Positions 28,049-37,312 are shown, numbered from the stretch's first letter. The stretch: 64,000 nucleotides of DNA from Oceanobacillus halotolerans (GCF_010993955.1 NZ_WIXL01000004.1:124001-188000), one strand, 5' to 3'. Numbers and translations are program-made. The notes: generated from the sequence alone by a model not told the origin.

Positions 28049-28256
28049 CAATAGAGATCTGTTTCTTTTTTGGTGACTTGCATGGTGGTTTGGTAATAGA
28101 GAGGGGTGCTCTGTTACCTTTTCACTGATTTTCTTGCTGTTCTGGGCACAGACAAGCTCCCTCTGTTACCTTTTTACTGATTTTCTTGCTGTTCCGAGCA
28201 CTGACACGCTCCCTCTGTAACCTTTTTGCTACTCCTCTTGCTATTCCAGTCACTGA
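28049..28256 (+). repeat. 52-bp tandem repeat, locus 2
   Basis: Units spaced 52 bp apart (28095, 28147, 28199, 28251), with GCTCCCTCTGTTACC and ACTGATTTTCTTGCTGTTC. It is clearly related to the array at 17315-17510 but more diverged. It fills the gap after the racemase. Confidence 0.8.
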
Positions 28257-28280
28257 TCAACCGCACTTCCACTATATCCA

Positions 28281-28308
28281 AAAAGGGACAGCTCCAAAAT
28301 GCTGTCCC
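28281..28308 (-). terminator. intrinsic terminator of the agmatinase-like gene
   Basis: GGGACAGC pairs with GCTGTCCC around an eight-base loop, followed on the minus strand by TTTTT. Confidence 0.85.
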
Positions 28309-28315
28309 TCTCCAC

Positions 28316-29266
28316 TCATTTATTTTCATCATGTGAAATATTTCCTGCTAATGCATATAATACGGCAGTTGTGACGAAGTGGGAGGAATTGTCATTTGCA
28401 TCTTGTTGCGGATATACTTCCACATAATCCATGCCGCGAATGCCTAGTTTTGCAAATTCATGGACAAGCTCCACTAATTCATAGGAGGTTAAGCCGTTTC
28501 CATCAACTGGTCCACCTGGGTTGAATGCAAAATCTAATACATCACTACAAATACTTAAGTAAACGGCATCTGTTCCTTTGCTGGCAATGTCATATGCCTG
28601 ACGTGCCATTTCTGCTAAGTCCGTTGCTTTACGAATTTCACGTGCTGTGATGGTTGTCGCGCCAACTTCTTTTGCATATTTTCCAGTTTCTGGTTTATTC
28701 CGCGGACCATGGATTCCCATATGCACAATGCTTTCATTTCGTACACTTTCACTTTCATAAATACGGTGAAATGGGGTACTTCTTGCATATAGGTCCCCTT
28801 CATAATCAGGGTGGTTGTCATAATGTGCATCCAGGTGAATGATACCGACTTGACCATCAACCTGTTCGCTTAATGCTTTCACAATTGGATAGGTTATGCC
28901 ATGGTCTCCGCCAAATGCGACTGGAAATTTATTGGTTTTCCAAACGTCACTTGCAAAGCTCTCTATACGACGCATTGTTTCGATCGTATCAGCTGGTACA
29001 ACATCGACATCGCCTAAATCCCCAATTGTATAATGGCTCAAGACATCTATATGATCTAGCTCTGGTAAATATCCAGAGTAGCGTGCAGAATTCAAGCGAA
29101 TTACTTTCGGTCCAAGTTCAGCACCTGTATAATCACCCCATGTTACAGAACCTTCCCATGGAACCCCATAGATCAACACATCGCGATCATTTACGCTATC
29201 ATCTTTTAACGAAACCTTTTTTCCGCCCAGAAAACATGGTGTATTCCCATAAATTCTATCTGTCAT
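28316..29266 (-). CDS. agmatinase-like ureohydrolase
   Basis: 316 residues of the arginase/agmatinase/formiminoglutamase family, which hydrolyse guanidino or imino groups with two Mn2+. The motifs FGGDHGITYP and IIHLDAHYDNHP are intact. The last metal motif reads SICSDVLDFAFNPGG: Cys stands where the first Asp of the usual SxDxDxxDP lies. Length and gene neighbourhood (a PutP-type symporter upstream in the same direction) suggest a catabolic role, but the substrate is uncertain and agmatinase is only the nearest label. The ATG follows GGAGTGA. Confidence 0.8.
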   Translation of the reverse strand: MTDRIYGNTPCFLGGKKVSLKDDSVNDRDVLIYGVPWEGSVTWGDYTGAELGPKVIRLNSARYSGYLPELDHIDVLSHYTIGDLGDVDVVPADTIETMRRIESFASDVWKTNKFPVAFGGDHGITYPIVKALSEQVDGQVGIIHLDAHYDNHPDYEGDLYARSTPFHRIYESESVRNESIVHMGIHGPRNKPETGKYAKEVGATTITAREIRKATDLAEMARQAYDIASKGTDAVYLSICSDVLDFAFNPGGPVDGNGLTSYELVELVHEFAKLGIRGMDYVEVYPQQDANDNSSHFVTTAVLYALAGNISHDENK

Positions 29267-29364
29267 GATGTATCACTCCACTCTACCTATAAATTTTATT
29301 ATCCCTATGTTATTTTCGCAAAAGAATCACCATTTTACAATTTACATGCAACAATTACTTTCAA

Positions 29365-29397
29365 AATAATGTCCACCAGTGTAAAACCGATGGACAT
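29365..29397 (-). terminator. terminator of the symporter gene
   Basis: ATGTCCA pairs with TGGACAT, followed on the minus strand by TATTTT. Confidence 0.65.
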
Positions 29398-29413
29398 CAT
29401 AATAAAATCTCTA

Positions 29414-30913
29414 TTATTTTACGCCAGCTACTTTATCGTATTCTTCTTGGATTTCTTTTGTTGGACCTTTTCCAATTAAACTAAATACAATAATCGCGAT
29501 ACTGGATAAAATAAAGCCTGGAACCATTTCATATAACTCCGATCCGGTTAGTGGCCATGTAAAGATGGTAACACCACCAACTAAAATACCAGCTAACACA
29601 CCATTTCGGCTGGTTTTTTTCCAGAACAAGGAGAAGAGAATTGGTGGTCCAAATGTGGCACCAAACCCAGCCCATGCATAAGATACTAGATCAAGCACAG
29701 AACTTGTTTCATTCCATGCGATTGCTAGTGCAATGAGCGCAATTAATAGCACGGATCCACGTCCTACCCAGACAAGCTCTGTTTCGCTTGCATTTTTACG
29801 GAAATAGCGACGGTAAAAGTCCTCAGACAACGCACTCGAGGATACGAGCAACTGAGAATCGACCGTACTCATAATTGCTGCTAGTACTGCTGCAAGTAAG
29901 AAACCTGCAACCCATGGATCATAAACGACTTGAACGAGTTGAATAAATACTTGCTCGGAGTCGGCTAGTGGTTGATCAAACGTAATAATCCCCAACATAC
30001 CGACAATTAATGCACCATAAAGTGGAATTACAAGACCTAAAGTTACACTAATCAATCTGGCCTTTCGTACTTCTTTATGGGAACGAATTGCCATAAAACG
30101 TGCTAGAATATGTGGCTGACCAAAATAACCAAGACCCCATGCTAATGCAGATATAATTCCTACCGCACCAATGGCACCTGCTGACTCCCAGAGAACGCCT
30201 CCAGGTTGATCATAACTAGTAGCGGCAAATCCATCAATTAAACTTGGATTAATCGAACCCAATTGATTAAACAATTCCCCAAAGCCACCAATTTGCACTA
30301 ACCCATAAATAGAAGTAAATAATAATGCTGCTGACATCAACGCACCTTGAATGGTATCCGTATAACTAACTGCTAAAAATCCACCTAAGAATGTATAGGC
30401 AACAATAATTAATGCACCAACCGTTAGGGCAATATGATAATCAATATCAAATGTCCCTTGGAATAACTTTGCTCCTGCAACTAACCCAGAAGCGGTATAA
30501 AATAAGAAAAATGCTAAAATAAATCCAGCAGATAAAACACGTAATAAATGCGAATTATCTCGGAAACGATTTTCAAAGAACTCTGGTAGTGTAATCGAGT
30601 CTTTCGTGTACTCGGTATAAATACGTAAACGCTTCGCCACAAACTGCCAGTTAATCATGGCACCGATTGCCAACCCAACAGCAATCCACAAACTCCATTG
30701 ACCTAGACCAGCTGCATAGGCAGCACCAGGTAACCCAATTAAGAGCCATCCACTAAAGTCACTAGCTGAAGCAGAAAACGCTGTCACCCAACTATTTAAT
30801 TTACGGCCACCTAAAACGTAATCAGAAAGGGTATTCGTCATACGATAGGTAATAATTCCGATCGTAATCATCATTACTAAGTAAAGTATAAACGTCACTA
30901 ATGTTGCATCCAT
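29414..30913 (-). CDS. sodium/proline symporter family protein (PutP/OpuE type)
   Basis: 499 residues with about thirteen membrane helices, sodium:solute symporter family. SASASDFSGWLLIGLPGAAYA is the conserved helix 1 region, AAVLAAIMSTVDSQLLVSSS carries the Na+-site residues of helix 8, and GYFGQPHILARFMAI is typical of proline transporters. It probably takes up proline with Na+, as nutrient or osmoprotectant. Its start codon shares one base with the stop of the small gene upstream (TAATG), so translation is coupled. Confidence 0.92.
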   Translation of the reverse strand: MDATLVTFILYLVMMITIGIITYRMTNTLSDYVLGGRKLNSWVTAFSASASDFSGWLLIGLPGAAYAAGLGQWSLWIAVGLAIGAMINWQFVAKRLRIYTEYTKDSITLPEFFENRFRDNSHLLRVLSAGFILAFFLFYTASGLVAGAKLFQGTFDIDYHIALTVGALIIVAYTFLGGFLAVSYTDTIQGALMSAALLFTSIYGLVQIGGFGELFNQLGSINPSLIDGFAATSYDQPGGVLWESAGAIGAVGIISALAWGLGYFGQPHILARFMAIRSHKEVRKARLISVTLGLVIPLYGALIVGMLGIITFDQPLADSEQVFIQLVQVVYDPWVAGFLLAAVLAAIMSTVDSQLLVSSSALSEDFYRRYFRKNASETELVWVGRGSVLLIALIALAIAWNETSSVLDLVSYAWAGFGATFGPPILFSLFWKKTSRNGVLAGILVGGVTIFTWPLTGSELYEMVPGFILSSIAIIVFSLIGKGPTKEIQEEYDKVAGVK

Positions 30914-31023
30914 TACTCGTCATCCCCCCGCTCTGTAAAAAATGTTATCGTAGCCCAGACGACCAATAATGGCATTGGAACTGCAAACCAAAATAATGTC
31001 CAGCCAGTAATCTCATGTTCCAT
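30913..31023 (-). CDS. small membrane protein, symporter accessory type
   Basis: A 36-residue protein (MEHEITGWTLFWFAVPMP at the start, acidic C-terminus ERGDDE) with one membrane helix. It has an excellent AGGAGG site and ends in a TAATG overlap with the symporter start, so it is almost surely translated. Small proteins of this kind precede sodium:solute symporters in many bacteria and are classed as symporter small accessory proteins. The role is unproven; it may stabilise or tune the transporter. Confidence 0.8.
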   Translation of the reverse strand: MEHEITGWTLFWFAVPMPLLVVWATITFFTERGDDE

Positions 31024-31325
31024 CGAAAAACCTCCTGTAACTTATGTTGAATCAATTATTAGAAAGGGAAAATACCTATCTAATAAAAAGGGTGTTAACT
31101 TGCACGAGAAATTATTCACGGAAAAGCACTAAATACTGAGGCGAAAAAGAAAGCTGCTAGGGACTTAAAAGGAAAATTACACCTCTTTAAAACATATTAT
31201 AATCAGATTTGATTGTCAATTTCTCGTGTAGATAAAAAGCACATGGAACGCTGTATTTATAGGGTGTAGGCAGATTTTTATTTTTTGGATTTTTGGGTGT
31301 GTTTTGTCTATAGATTTGTAGTTCT

Positions 31326-31831
31326 GCCGCACGAGTTTGATGTGATGTTGCACGAGTTTGGGTGTGTGCCGCATGAATTTAATGTGGGGTTGCACGAGTT
31401 TAGGTGAGTGCTGCATGAGTTTGATGTGGGGGTGCACGAGTTTAGGTGTGTGCCGCATGAGTTTGATGTGATGTTGCATGAGTTTAGGTGAGTGTTGCAC
31501 GAGTTTGATGTGGGGGTGCACGAGTTTGGGTGAGTGTTGCATGAGTTTGATGTGGGGTTGCACGAGTTTAGGTGAGTGTTGCACGAGTTTGATGTGGGGG
31601 TGCACGAGTTTGGGTGTGTGCCGCATGAGTTTGATGTGGGGGTGCACGAGTTTGGGTGAGTGTCGCATGAGTTTGATGTGGGGTTGCACGAGTTTGGGTG
31701 TGTGCCGCATGAGTTTGATGTGGGGGTGCACGAGTTACCACTTCTTCGCACGACTTAGCACTCTAATCGCACCAGTTATTTGATTTTTTGCATGAGTTTT
31801 TCCTTTCCTCGCAAGAATAAAATCCCCTCTA
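31326..31831 (+). repeat. 21-bp phased repeat array, locus 4 (largest)
   Basis: About 24 units of 21 bp with the core GCAYGAGTTT. Only one unit deviates, with a 20-bp step at 31728-31748. Inter-core bases are themselves semi-conserved (GATGTGGGG and GGGTGAGTG types), showing local expansion. It lies in the long gap between the symporter accessory gene and the first LuxR regulator. Confidence 0.95.
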
Positions 31832-32329
31832 TTCCCCAGGAAATATTTGGCGAAGTATGTCAAAACACGACTTAATAAATACCTTGCTAGTTTTTTTAGT
31901 TCAGCTCACCCTAGATCACTACCACATCCCCCTCTGAATACATAACCTATTACCATATTATATTTTAGGGTGATTTCTATTACTATTGGCACTAGGTAGA
32001 GGAAAAATTATGTATTCATAAAGAATCCTGGATACGTTCTTCTGTTTACAATAAAACGGTATCCCCCTCCTTTCCTAATGGATCAGTAGTAATATTAAGT
32101 ACAGGACTATCTTTTTAAAAACCTGTAAACTTCCTCCTTCTACCTAAATAATTTTACTTTTTATCTTAGATGTAGCACCTTTTTGCTATTTTCAATGCAC
32201 TTTACATTGACCTTTTTTCTCTCCTTTTCTATAGCATCTTCAAACTTTCTTCAAAGTTTGCAATTATTTCTTCAACCCCCTTTGTGTTGGTCTTATCAAT
32301 TGGGTTTTATTTATATCTCTTTAAACATC
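31832..32329. other. non-coding stretch, decayed sequence
   Basis: AT-rich with no open frame of note. A few ribosome-site-like GGAGG strings occur on the minus strand without following genes. It appears to be degraded coding DNA downstream of the orphan riboswitch. Confidence 0.5.
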
Positions 32330-32372
32330 TAAACCGAAAATACCTTTATAACTTACTGCCTTCTTCTATCCA
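32330..32372 (-). pseudogene. remnant of an antitoxin C-terminus
   Basis: On the minus strand KKAVSYKGIFG can be read, matching the C-terminus KKAATYKDIFGS of the antitoxin at 34103-34336. A stop codon interrupts just upstream. It is a second, almost erased copy. Confidence 0.5.
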
Positions 32373-32400
32373 GAAGTAAATTATTCGACTCATAAAATAT

Positions 32401-32533
32401 AAAAATGGCTATCCTAATGATTAGAATAGCCATCAAATGTTTATATTGGCAGCCAGGCGATCATAGCTAAATATGTCTACTCAAGCCACAGACCCTAAGC
32501 TTTGCGTCCCAAACTTTCGAATGGTTTGCCTTT
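32401..32533 (-). ncRNA. GEMM-I c-di-GMP riboswitch A with terminator (orphan)
   Basis: On the minus strand the aptamer begins AAAAAGGCAAACC, has GGGACGCAAAGC and ends GCCTGGCTGCC, the conserved GEMM-I elements. A terminator stem (ATGGCTAT with ATAGCCAT) and five T follow. The aptamer starts only 31 bases after the stop codon of the LuxR gene at 32565, and no intact gene follows for 1.4 kb. It therefore acts at most as a c-di-GMP-dependent end of the LuxR transcript, or is a leftover. Confidence 0.9.
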
Positions 32534-32564
32534 TTCATTAACAGATTTCTCTGCAATATATAAA

Positions 32565-33200
32565 TTATAAACTTACCCACTTATTTTTCACTGCTAATAA
32601 TGCTGCATTGGTTCGATCGGGTACATGTAGTTTACGGAAGATAGAAATGACATGATTATTTACGGTTTTACATGAAATAAACAGGTTATTTGCGATGCTT
32701 TTATTATTATGCCCCTGACAAATTTGTTCAAGTACATCCCACTCACGTTCTGATAGAACCCCATTTGGTCGCCTTGGTTCATGGGAAGTAACATTAATAT
32801 ACTCATTTAATAGAACCGAAGATAAATGAGGGTGAATATATTGTTCATTATTAAGCATCGTTTTAATCGCAAATAGCAATTCGCTCATTTCCATCCCATT
32901 GTAAAAATACCCATGCAGCCCTTGTTTAAATAAAGCTATTAGTTGATCTTTGTTAATCGTTGTTGTCCATACTGCAACTTTTATTTGGTGCTCTTCACAG
33001 TAGTTCACGATAGCATTCATATTTACATTAGAATCAATGTCCACGATTACTAAATCTGGAATAGAACTGTCGCTAATGATAGATTTGTAATCTTCTACAG
33101 CTAATTCCCTCGTTGAACAATCTTCCAATTTATTTTGTAATACATTTGCTATACCATTTCTGATTACATCATCATCTTTAATTATGGTTATATTGACCAT
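32565..33200 (-). CDS. LuxR/NarL-type response regulator (copy A)
   Basis: 211 residues: an N-terminal receiver-like domain and a C-terminal LuxR helix-turn-helix (NGVLSEREWDVLEQICQG, then NLFISCKTVNNHVISIFRKL). The receiver keeps acidic residues (KDDD at 8-11, Asp54 in LVIVDIDSN), but the usual lysine of the GYLLK segment is absent (GYFYNGMEMSELL), so it may be phosphorylation-independent. It is about 70% identical by eye to the copy at 41785-42420. The neighbourhood suggests control of motility genes. The ATG follows GTGGGGT. A 16-bp perfect palindrome lies 79 bp upstream. Confidence 0.85.
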   Translation of the reverse strand: MVNITIIKDDDVIRNGIANVLQNKLEDCSTRELAVEDYKSIISDSSIPDLVIVDIDSNVNMNAIVNYCEEHQIKVAVWTTTINKDQLIALFKQGLHGYFYNGMEMSELLFAIKTMLNNEQYIHPHLSSVLLNEYINVTSHEPRRPNGVLSEREWDVLEQICQGHNNKSIANNLFISCKTVNNHVISIFRKLHVPDRTNAALLAVKNKWVSL

Positions 33201-33278
33201 ATTGTTTACCCCACTTTTCTGTTTATTCTCTAAAGAAAATCACAAAATATAGTGGCTCAACTTTTACATAGACATATT

Positions 33279-33294
33279 TACTACTATAGTAGTA
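33279..33294. promoter_or_regulatory. 16-bp palindrome upstream of the LuxR copy A
   Basis: TACTACTATAGTAGTA is a perfect palindrome within the upstream region of the regulator gene. It is a candidate operator, possibly for the regulator itself. It is not clearly conserved before copy B. Confidence 0.35.
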
Positions 33295-33465
33295 TAAACT
33301 TTTCTACCATATAATCCAATAACATTTAACAAGTTCAGAAGTGGAAGTTAATTTGATTGATTCTATTTTAGTTAGGGTTATTAATAGACTTATAAAAACT
33401 CACCTCTTAGCAATAGAGAAGTAGATAGTGATTAACTTTTAAAAATGCCACCACAGTGGGAGACA

Positions 33466-33800
33466 TCTTATTTCAAAACGGCAAGATCGATTGAACGAAT
33501 TGATTAGATTGAGTTAGCATTGCTTGGGAGGCTTGAAGAAGTACCTGATTATTGGCAAACTTGTCATTTCTTTCGGTATATCTAAATCTCTTATTTGTGT
33601 TTCTGTTAAGGTAGATTTGTCATTTTCGACATTACGACTAATATGGTCTAAAGCATTGTGGTACACACCAAATTTTGCTCGTTCTTCGTTGACAGTATTG
33701 ATTGTTTATAAACTAACGCAATTGCTTCGTCTGCTTTATCTGGTTGGTCAGCCGTTAATTCATCAATCTTAGTGCATCTGTTCGATCATCTTAGTGATAA
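33466..33800 (-). pseudogene. flagellin C-terminal remnant A
   Basis: On the minus strand, in broken frames, one can follow the flagellin C-terminal domain: DKADEAIALV, then (frame change) NNQVLLQASQAMLTQSNQ-like sequence ending SILPF. Several frameshifts and a stop. It parallels remnant B at 42717-43123 and, like it, precedes a LuxR gene. Confidence 0.75.
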
Positions 33801-33807
33801 TTCAAAA

Positions 33808-34094
33808 TTACCTTAGATAGCGGGACAATTCAGTATAGAAGTTTTCTCTTGTCCCAGCAATTAGCACAACGATCTCTTTCCCGCTTTCTTCATGAATGGT
33901 ATATGTAATTTCATAATTTATACCTTTATATTTCGCATCAAATATACACCAGATGAATTTCCACGTTTGGATTGTCCAATATAAGGATTTTTTCGAATTT
34001 CTGGGAGAGCTTGTTGGAATTCCTTTTTTAGAGGATTTTCTTTCAATTTCTTAAAATAACGTTCAGAGGCTGGCGTGAATAATAACTCATACAT
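33808..34094 (-). pseudogene. RelE/ParE-type toxin gene with frameshift
   Basis: The first frame reads MYELLFTPASERYFKKLKEN and continues to RKNPYIGQSKRGNSSGVY. The second frame resumes DAKYKGINYEITYTIHEESG and runs to LIAGTRENFYTELSRYLR before the stop. Together they make a full RelE/ParE-family mRNA-interferase or gyrase toxin broken by a base loss near 33941. It starts eight bases after the antitoxin gene, the normal order for a type II toxin-antitoxin pair. The toxin is inactive. Confidence 0.8.
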
Positions 34095-34102
34095 TTTTAA
34101 GC

Positions 34103-34336
34103 CTACGAACCGAAAATATCTTTATAAGTTGCTGCCTTTTTTTCACCAGAGGCAATTTGTTCAGCTTCAATAATCATTTTATTAATAGCTTTGTGGATAT
34201 TATCACTATGAAGCTTAAATTGCTCTATCAGTTCATTACCACTATAACCTTGTGATACTAGGTCCTTGAGAATCTCAAGTGAAAAATCGTTGGTGTCTCG
34301 TCTAATTGGGCGAATCACAAGAACATCACCATCCAT
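34103..34336 (-). CDS. type II antitoxin, AbrB/MazE-like, N-terminally shortened
   Basis: 77 residues beginning MDGDVLVIRPIRRDTNDFS and ending GEKKAATYKDIFGS. The open frame extends 12 codons upstream (RARNGNEVVCY) without a start, and that stretch resembles the end of an AbrB-type DNA-binding domain. The gene has therefore probably lost its N-terminus; the remaining part is the toxin-binding tail. No convincing ribosome site precedes the ATG. With the broken toxin next to it, the pair is decaying. Confidence 0.6.
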   Translation of the reverse strand: MDGDVLVIRPIRRDTNDFSLEILKDLVSQGYSGNELIEQFKLHSDNIHKAINKMIIEAEQIASGEKKAATYKDIFGS

Positions 34337-34383
34337 ATAACATACGACCTCATTCCCATTTCGAGCTCGTGCTTAATAACCTC

Positions 34384-34587
34384 CTAATCTACAGTTCCCT
34401 CCTTTATTACATCTGCTAAGGCAGTTAATTCACCCTGATTAAGTTCGCCATAATCTGATTCAATAACTTCACTACGTTTATTTTTTGTATTCTGTGATAT
34501 ACTTTGTAGCACCTTATAAGCAAGCTTAGAATCATCTTCATTCATTTTCTCAATAAACCTATATACATCCTCTTTTCTAATACTCAT
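34384..34587 (-). CDS. small hypothetical protein near the toxin-antitoxin remnants
   Basis: 67 residues from MSIRKEDVYRFIEKMNEDDS to ADVIKEGTVD, charged and probably helical. The length and helical, acidic make-up are like small antitoxins, but I do not recognise a family. A longer in-frame reading to 34743 has a hydrophobic start that looks spurious. A GTGGTG string lies eight bases before the ATG. A TAGGAGG string at its stop could serve a lost start of the next gene. Confidence 0.5.
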   Translation of the reverse strand: MSIRKEDVYRFIEKMNEDDSKLAYKVLQSISQNTKNKRSEVIESDYGELNQGELTALADVIKEGTVD

Positions 34588-34716
34588 TGTTAACACCACA
34601 CATTTTTTAGTTTTAAAATTTGTTTCCTTTATTATACTGTAATGCGGTTCATTATGATACTTTACCGGACAGGCATACACCATATATATTTGAAAACAGA
34701 TCACAAATTCAAAAAT

Positions 34717-34908
34717 CAATATGATTATTGGCACGCAGTACAATTACTGTATTGAAAGGCATTACTCTGGAGTATAAACCTATGCTGCTTCGTTCTACTT
34801 CAACTGAACTAGTCGGATGCAAATGAATCGTTCCCCTGCCTCTACGGTTCAAAGACTTCTCCAACTCCACCTTCCATTTATTAAATGCTGGTACTAACGT
34901 AAACTGTA
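34717..34908 (-). other. open stretch without a start codon
   Basis: The minus strand is open for about 60 codons (FTLVPAFNKWKVELEKSLN to RANNHIDF) but starts just after a stop codon and has no start codon. It is probably a fragment of a lost gene. Family not recognised. Confidence 0.35.
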
Positions 34909-35063
34909 GTATGCATTAACCCTTATAAGGCTGTATTGTATGTATATTAATTCCATTTATGTAATGCATTACATTACACAATTTGATGTGCGTTTCAATG
35001 TTCAAAAATTCGTGCATACTATATAATAAAGGAAATTAAAATATATGAGAGAGAGGGATCCAA

Positions 35064-35462
35064 ATGATAATTAGGGAAAATGGCCTCACTTATTCTGATC
35101 ATTTAGACGATGAAACACTAGTTCCTGGTGGCCAGTTGAGAACAATCTCTCAGTCGCAATGGGTGGAAAAAACATTGAAACACGACAAAATTGGTTTAAT
35201 TGTTAATAATGAACTGCAGCTTGCTTTAATGCATTGGTCAAAATATAAGGAAATGTTCGAGTCTATGAAGCGATTGAAAGAACGTAATGAAGAATTGGAG
35301 GAATTACTAGAGGACACAATGGCAGCAATTGCTTATTCAGATCGTGCTGAAAAATATGAAAGTGGTGAAGCAAATTTAATTAAGGCTTCTTCCCCAGAGG
35401 AAATGGTTAAAAAGTTAAAAGATGATGTTTATAAGCGCTCAGAAACATCAGAAAAAGATTAA
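35064..35462 (+). CDS. Phd/YefM-like antitoxin-type protein
   Basis: 132 residues. The middle VNNELQLALMHWSKYKEMFE has the shape of Phd/YefM antitoxins (a strand-turn-strand segment followed by a helix), and ERNEELEELLEDTMAAIAY is a long charged helix. No partner toxin follows; the next gene on this strand is far away. The ATG follows GAGAGGGAT. It could be a solitary antitoxin or a regulator. The family call is tentative. Confidence 0.5.
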   Translation: MIIRENGLTYSDHLDDETLVPGGQLRTISQSQWVEKTLKHDKIGLIVNNELQLALMHWSKYKEMFESMKRLKERNEELEELLEDTMAAIAYSDRAEKYESGEANLIKASSPEEMVKKLKDDVYKRSETSEKD

Positions 35463-35512
35463 GTCAAGGAACATACAATGGAGGGGACTTATATAAAGTA
35501 TTACTTTGTACC

Positions 35513-35543
35513 TAAAAAAAACCCGCTCCATTTTGAGAGCGGG
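35513..35543 (-). terminator. terminator of the chemotaxis operon
   Basis: CCCGCTC pairs with GAGCGGG, followed on the minus strand by eight T. It ends the cheX-A-W-Y-mcp operon. Confidence 0.88.
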
Positions 35544-35582
35544 GTAACAAACTTTATGCGAATTTCACAAAACCCAATTCCA

Positions 35583-37280
35583 TTATAGCTTAAATCGACG
35601 AACTAATGCGTTCAACTCTTCGGCTAATTTCGCTAAATCATCTGAGCTTTTTGCAACTTCTTCCATTGAACTGCTTGTTTGTTGTGATGAAGCAGATGTT
35701 TGTTCTACTCCTGCGGCAGACTCCTCAGAGATTGCAGCTATTTCTTGAATGGAACTATTCATTTCTTGGCTTTGTGCTGACATGTCTGACAAATTCTGGG
35801 TAATCGATTGAATATTATTTACCATATCTTTCACTGTCTCACTAATTCCAGCAAACTTTTCATCTGTTGTTTTCATTTGATTTGTTCCCTGTTCAACCTC
35901 TTCATAACTACGTTGGAGGGAGTTGGCTACTTGACTAGATTCATCTTGTATGCTAGTAACAATATCCGTAATGCTGGATACAGAATCAGAAACTTGTTCA
36001 GCTAGCTTCCGAACTTCATCGGCAACAACAGAAAATCCTTTTCCATGCTCCCCTGCACGCGCCGCTTCGATAGCAGCATTTAAGGCAAGTAAATTGGTTT
36101 GATCTGCTATGTCGTTAATAACAGAAACAATATTCGATATCTCTTGTGATTTTGAATCCAGTCCTTTTACCTTTTCAACAGCATTCTGTACATACTGATC
36201 AATTTTATTCATTTGGTTTGTTGATAAATCCATTAATTCACTACCCTCATTTGTTAACTCTAAAGCTACATTTGAGGATTCCTGAATACGTTCCCCATTA
36301 TCACTAGACTCTTGTACTTTTGTTGCAAATGAACCCATAGCTGATGAAAGATTACTTGATCTATTGGCTTGCGTTTCTGAACCAGAAGCTAGTTCTTGCA
36401 TGGTAGTTGCAACTTGATCTGTACCCGCTTTTACTTCATTTGCTGATTGTGTCAATTCTTCGCTTTGTGTATTTACGGTTTCTGAAACTTTATTGATTTG
36501 ACCGAGCAAATCACGCATACTAGCATTCATATCATTTGTAGCAATCACTAATTGTCCTATTTCGTCTCTGGATGTTGTTTTTAATGGTTCATTCGTAAGA
36601 TCGCCATCCGCAATAGATCTCATTCTATGCATTATCATTCCAATTGGATTTGAGATCATTCTTGATGTCACAAGTGCTACGACAACACCAAGGACTACAA
36701 CAAGTGTGGATACCACTAAACCAACATATAAAATCGTTTCAGCACTAGAAATGACATTTTGACCTTCGTCATTAATTGACTCTTCACGTGTAGTGGCTAA
36801 TTCTTCAAAACCAGCCATTATTTCACGTGCATCTGGTTGAATATTGTTTTTTAAATTACTAATTGCCACTTGCTCATTGCCTTGGTCGAATTCATAAAAC
36901 ACATCATCTATTACACTTTCTCGCCATTCAATACTTCTATTAATAAGATTCTCTACTTCCTCTGAATCAGTCATTGCTATTACAGTATCTTGATATTGTT
37001 TACTTTCCTCTGTATATTCATTAAAGCGGTCTTTAAAATCGGTATCTCCATACAAAACATACCCACGTGTCAGAGCTATTCGTTGAGCCATATTAAATGC
37101 TAATTTTTCATCTGCAATTAATAATGGTAGATTCTCATTGACAATATCTTTTGTATCCGTATTCACTTTATTAACAGCATAAAAATTATATATACCTAAC
37201 AACAGTACTAAGAAAATCACTAACGAGAACCCAACTAAAATTTTCATTTTTATACTTTTAAAGTTTAGTAGTTTTTTCAA
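35583..37280 (-). CDS. methyl-accepting chemotaxis protein, four-helix sensor type
   Basis: About 565 residues. A first membrane helix ([20 protein letters not shown]) starts near residue 12, a sensor of about 150 residues rich in helices follows (4HB_MCP type), then a second helix ([20 protein letters not shown]), HAMP, and a signalling tip with [20 protein letters not shown]. It is the last gene of the operon, 32 bp after cheY. I chose the TTG at 37280, six bases after TGAGGTG; an ATG at 37298 has no ribosome site. Confidence 0.92.
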   Translation of the reverse strand: MKKLLNFKSIKMKILVGFSLVIFLVLLLGIYNFYAVNKVNTDTKDIVNENLPLLIADEKLAFNMAQRIALTRGYVLYGDTDFKDRFNEYTEESKQYQDTVIAMTDSEEVENLINRSIEWRESVIDDVFYEFDQGNEQVAISNLKNNIQPDAREIMAGFEELATTREESINDEGQNVISSAETILYVGLVVSTLVVVLGVVVALVTSRMISNPIGMIMHRMRSIADGDLTNEPLKTTSRDEIGQLVIATNDMNASMRDLLGQINKVSETVNTQSEELTQSANEVKAGTDQVATTMQELASGSETQANRSSNLSSAMGSFATKVQESSDNGERIQESSNVALELTNEGSELMDLSTNQMNKIDQYVQNAVEKVKGLDSKSQEISNIVSVINDIADQTNLLALNAAIEAARAGEHGKGFSVVADEVRKLAEQVSDSVSSITDIVTSIQDESSQVANSLQRSYEEVEQGTNQMKTTDEKFAGISETVKDMVNNIQSITQNLSDMSAQSQEMNSSIQEIAAISEESAAGVEQTSASSQQTSSSMEEVAKSSDDLAKLAEELNALVRRFKL

Positions 37281-37312
37281 CTGTAACACCTCAATCATTT
37301 TATTATTATATT

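Noticed and set aside
31216-31783. Long repetitive open frames on both strands
   Set aside because: Same reason: the 21-bp array, not a protein gene.
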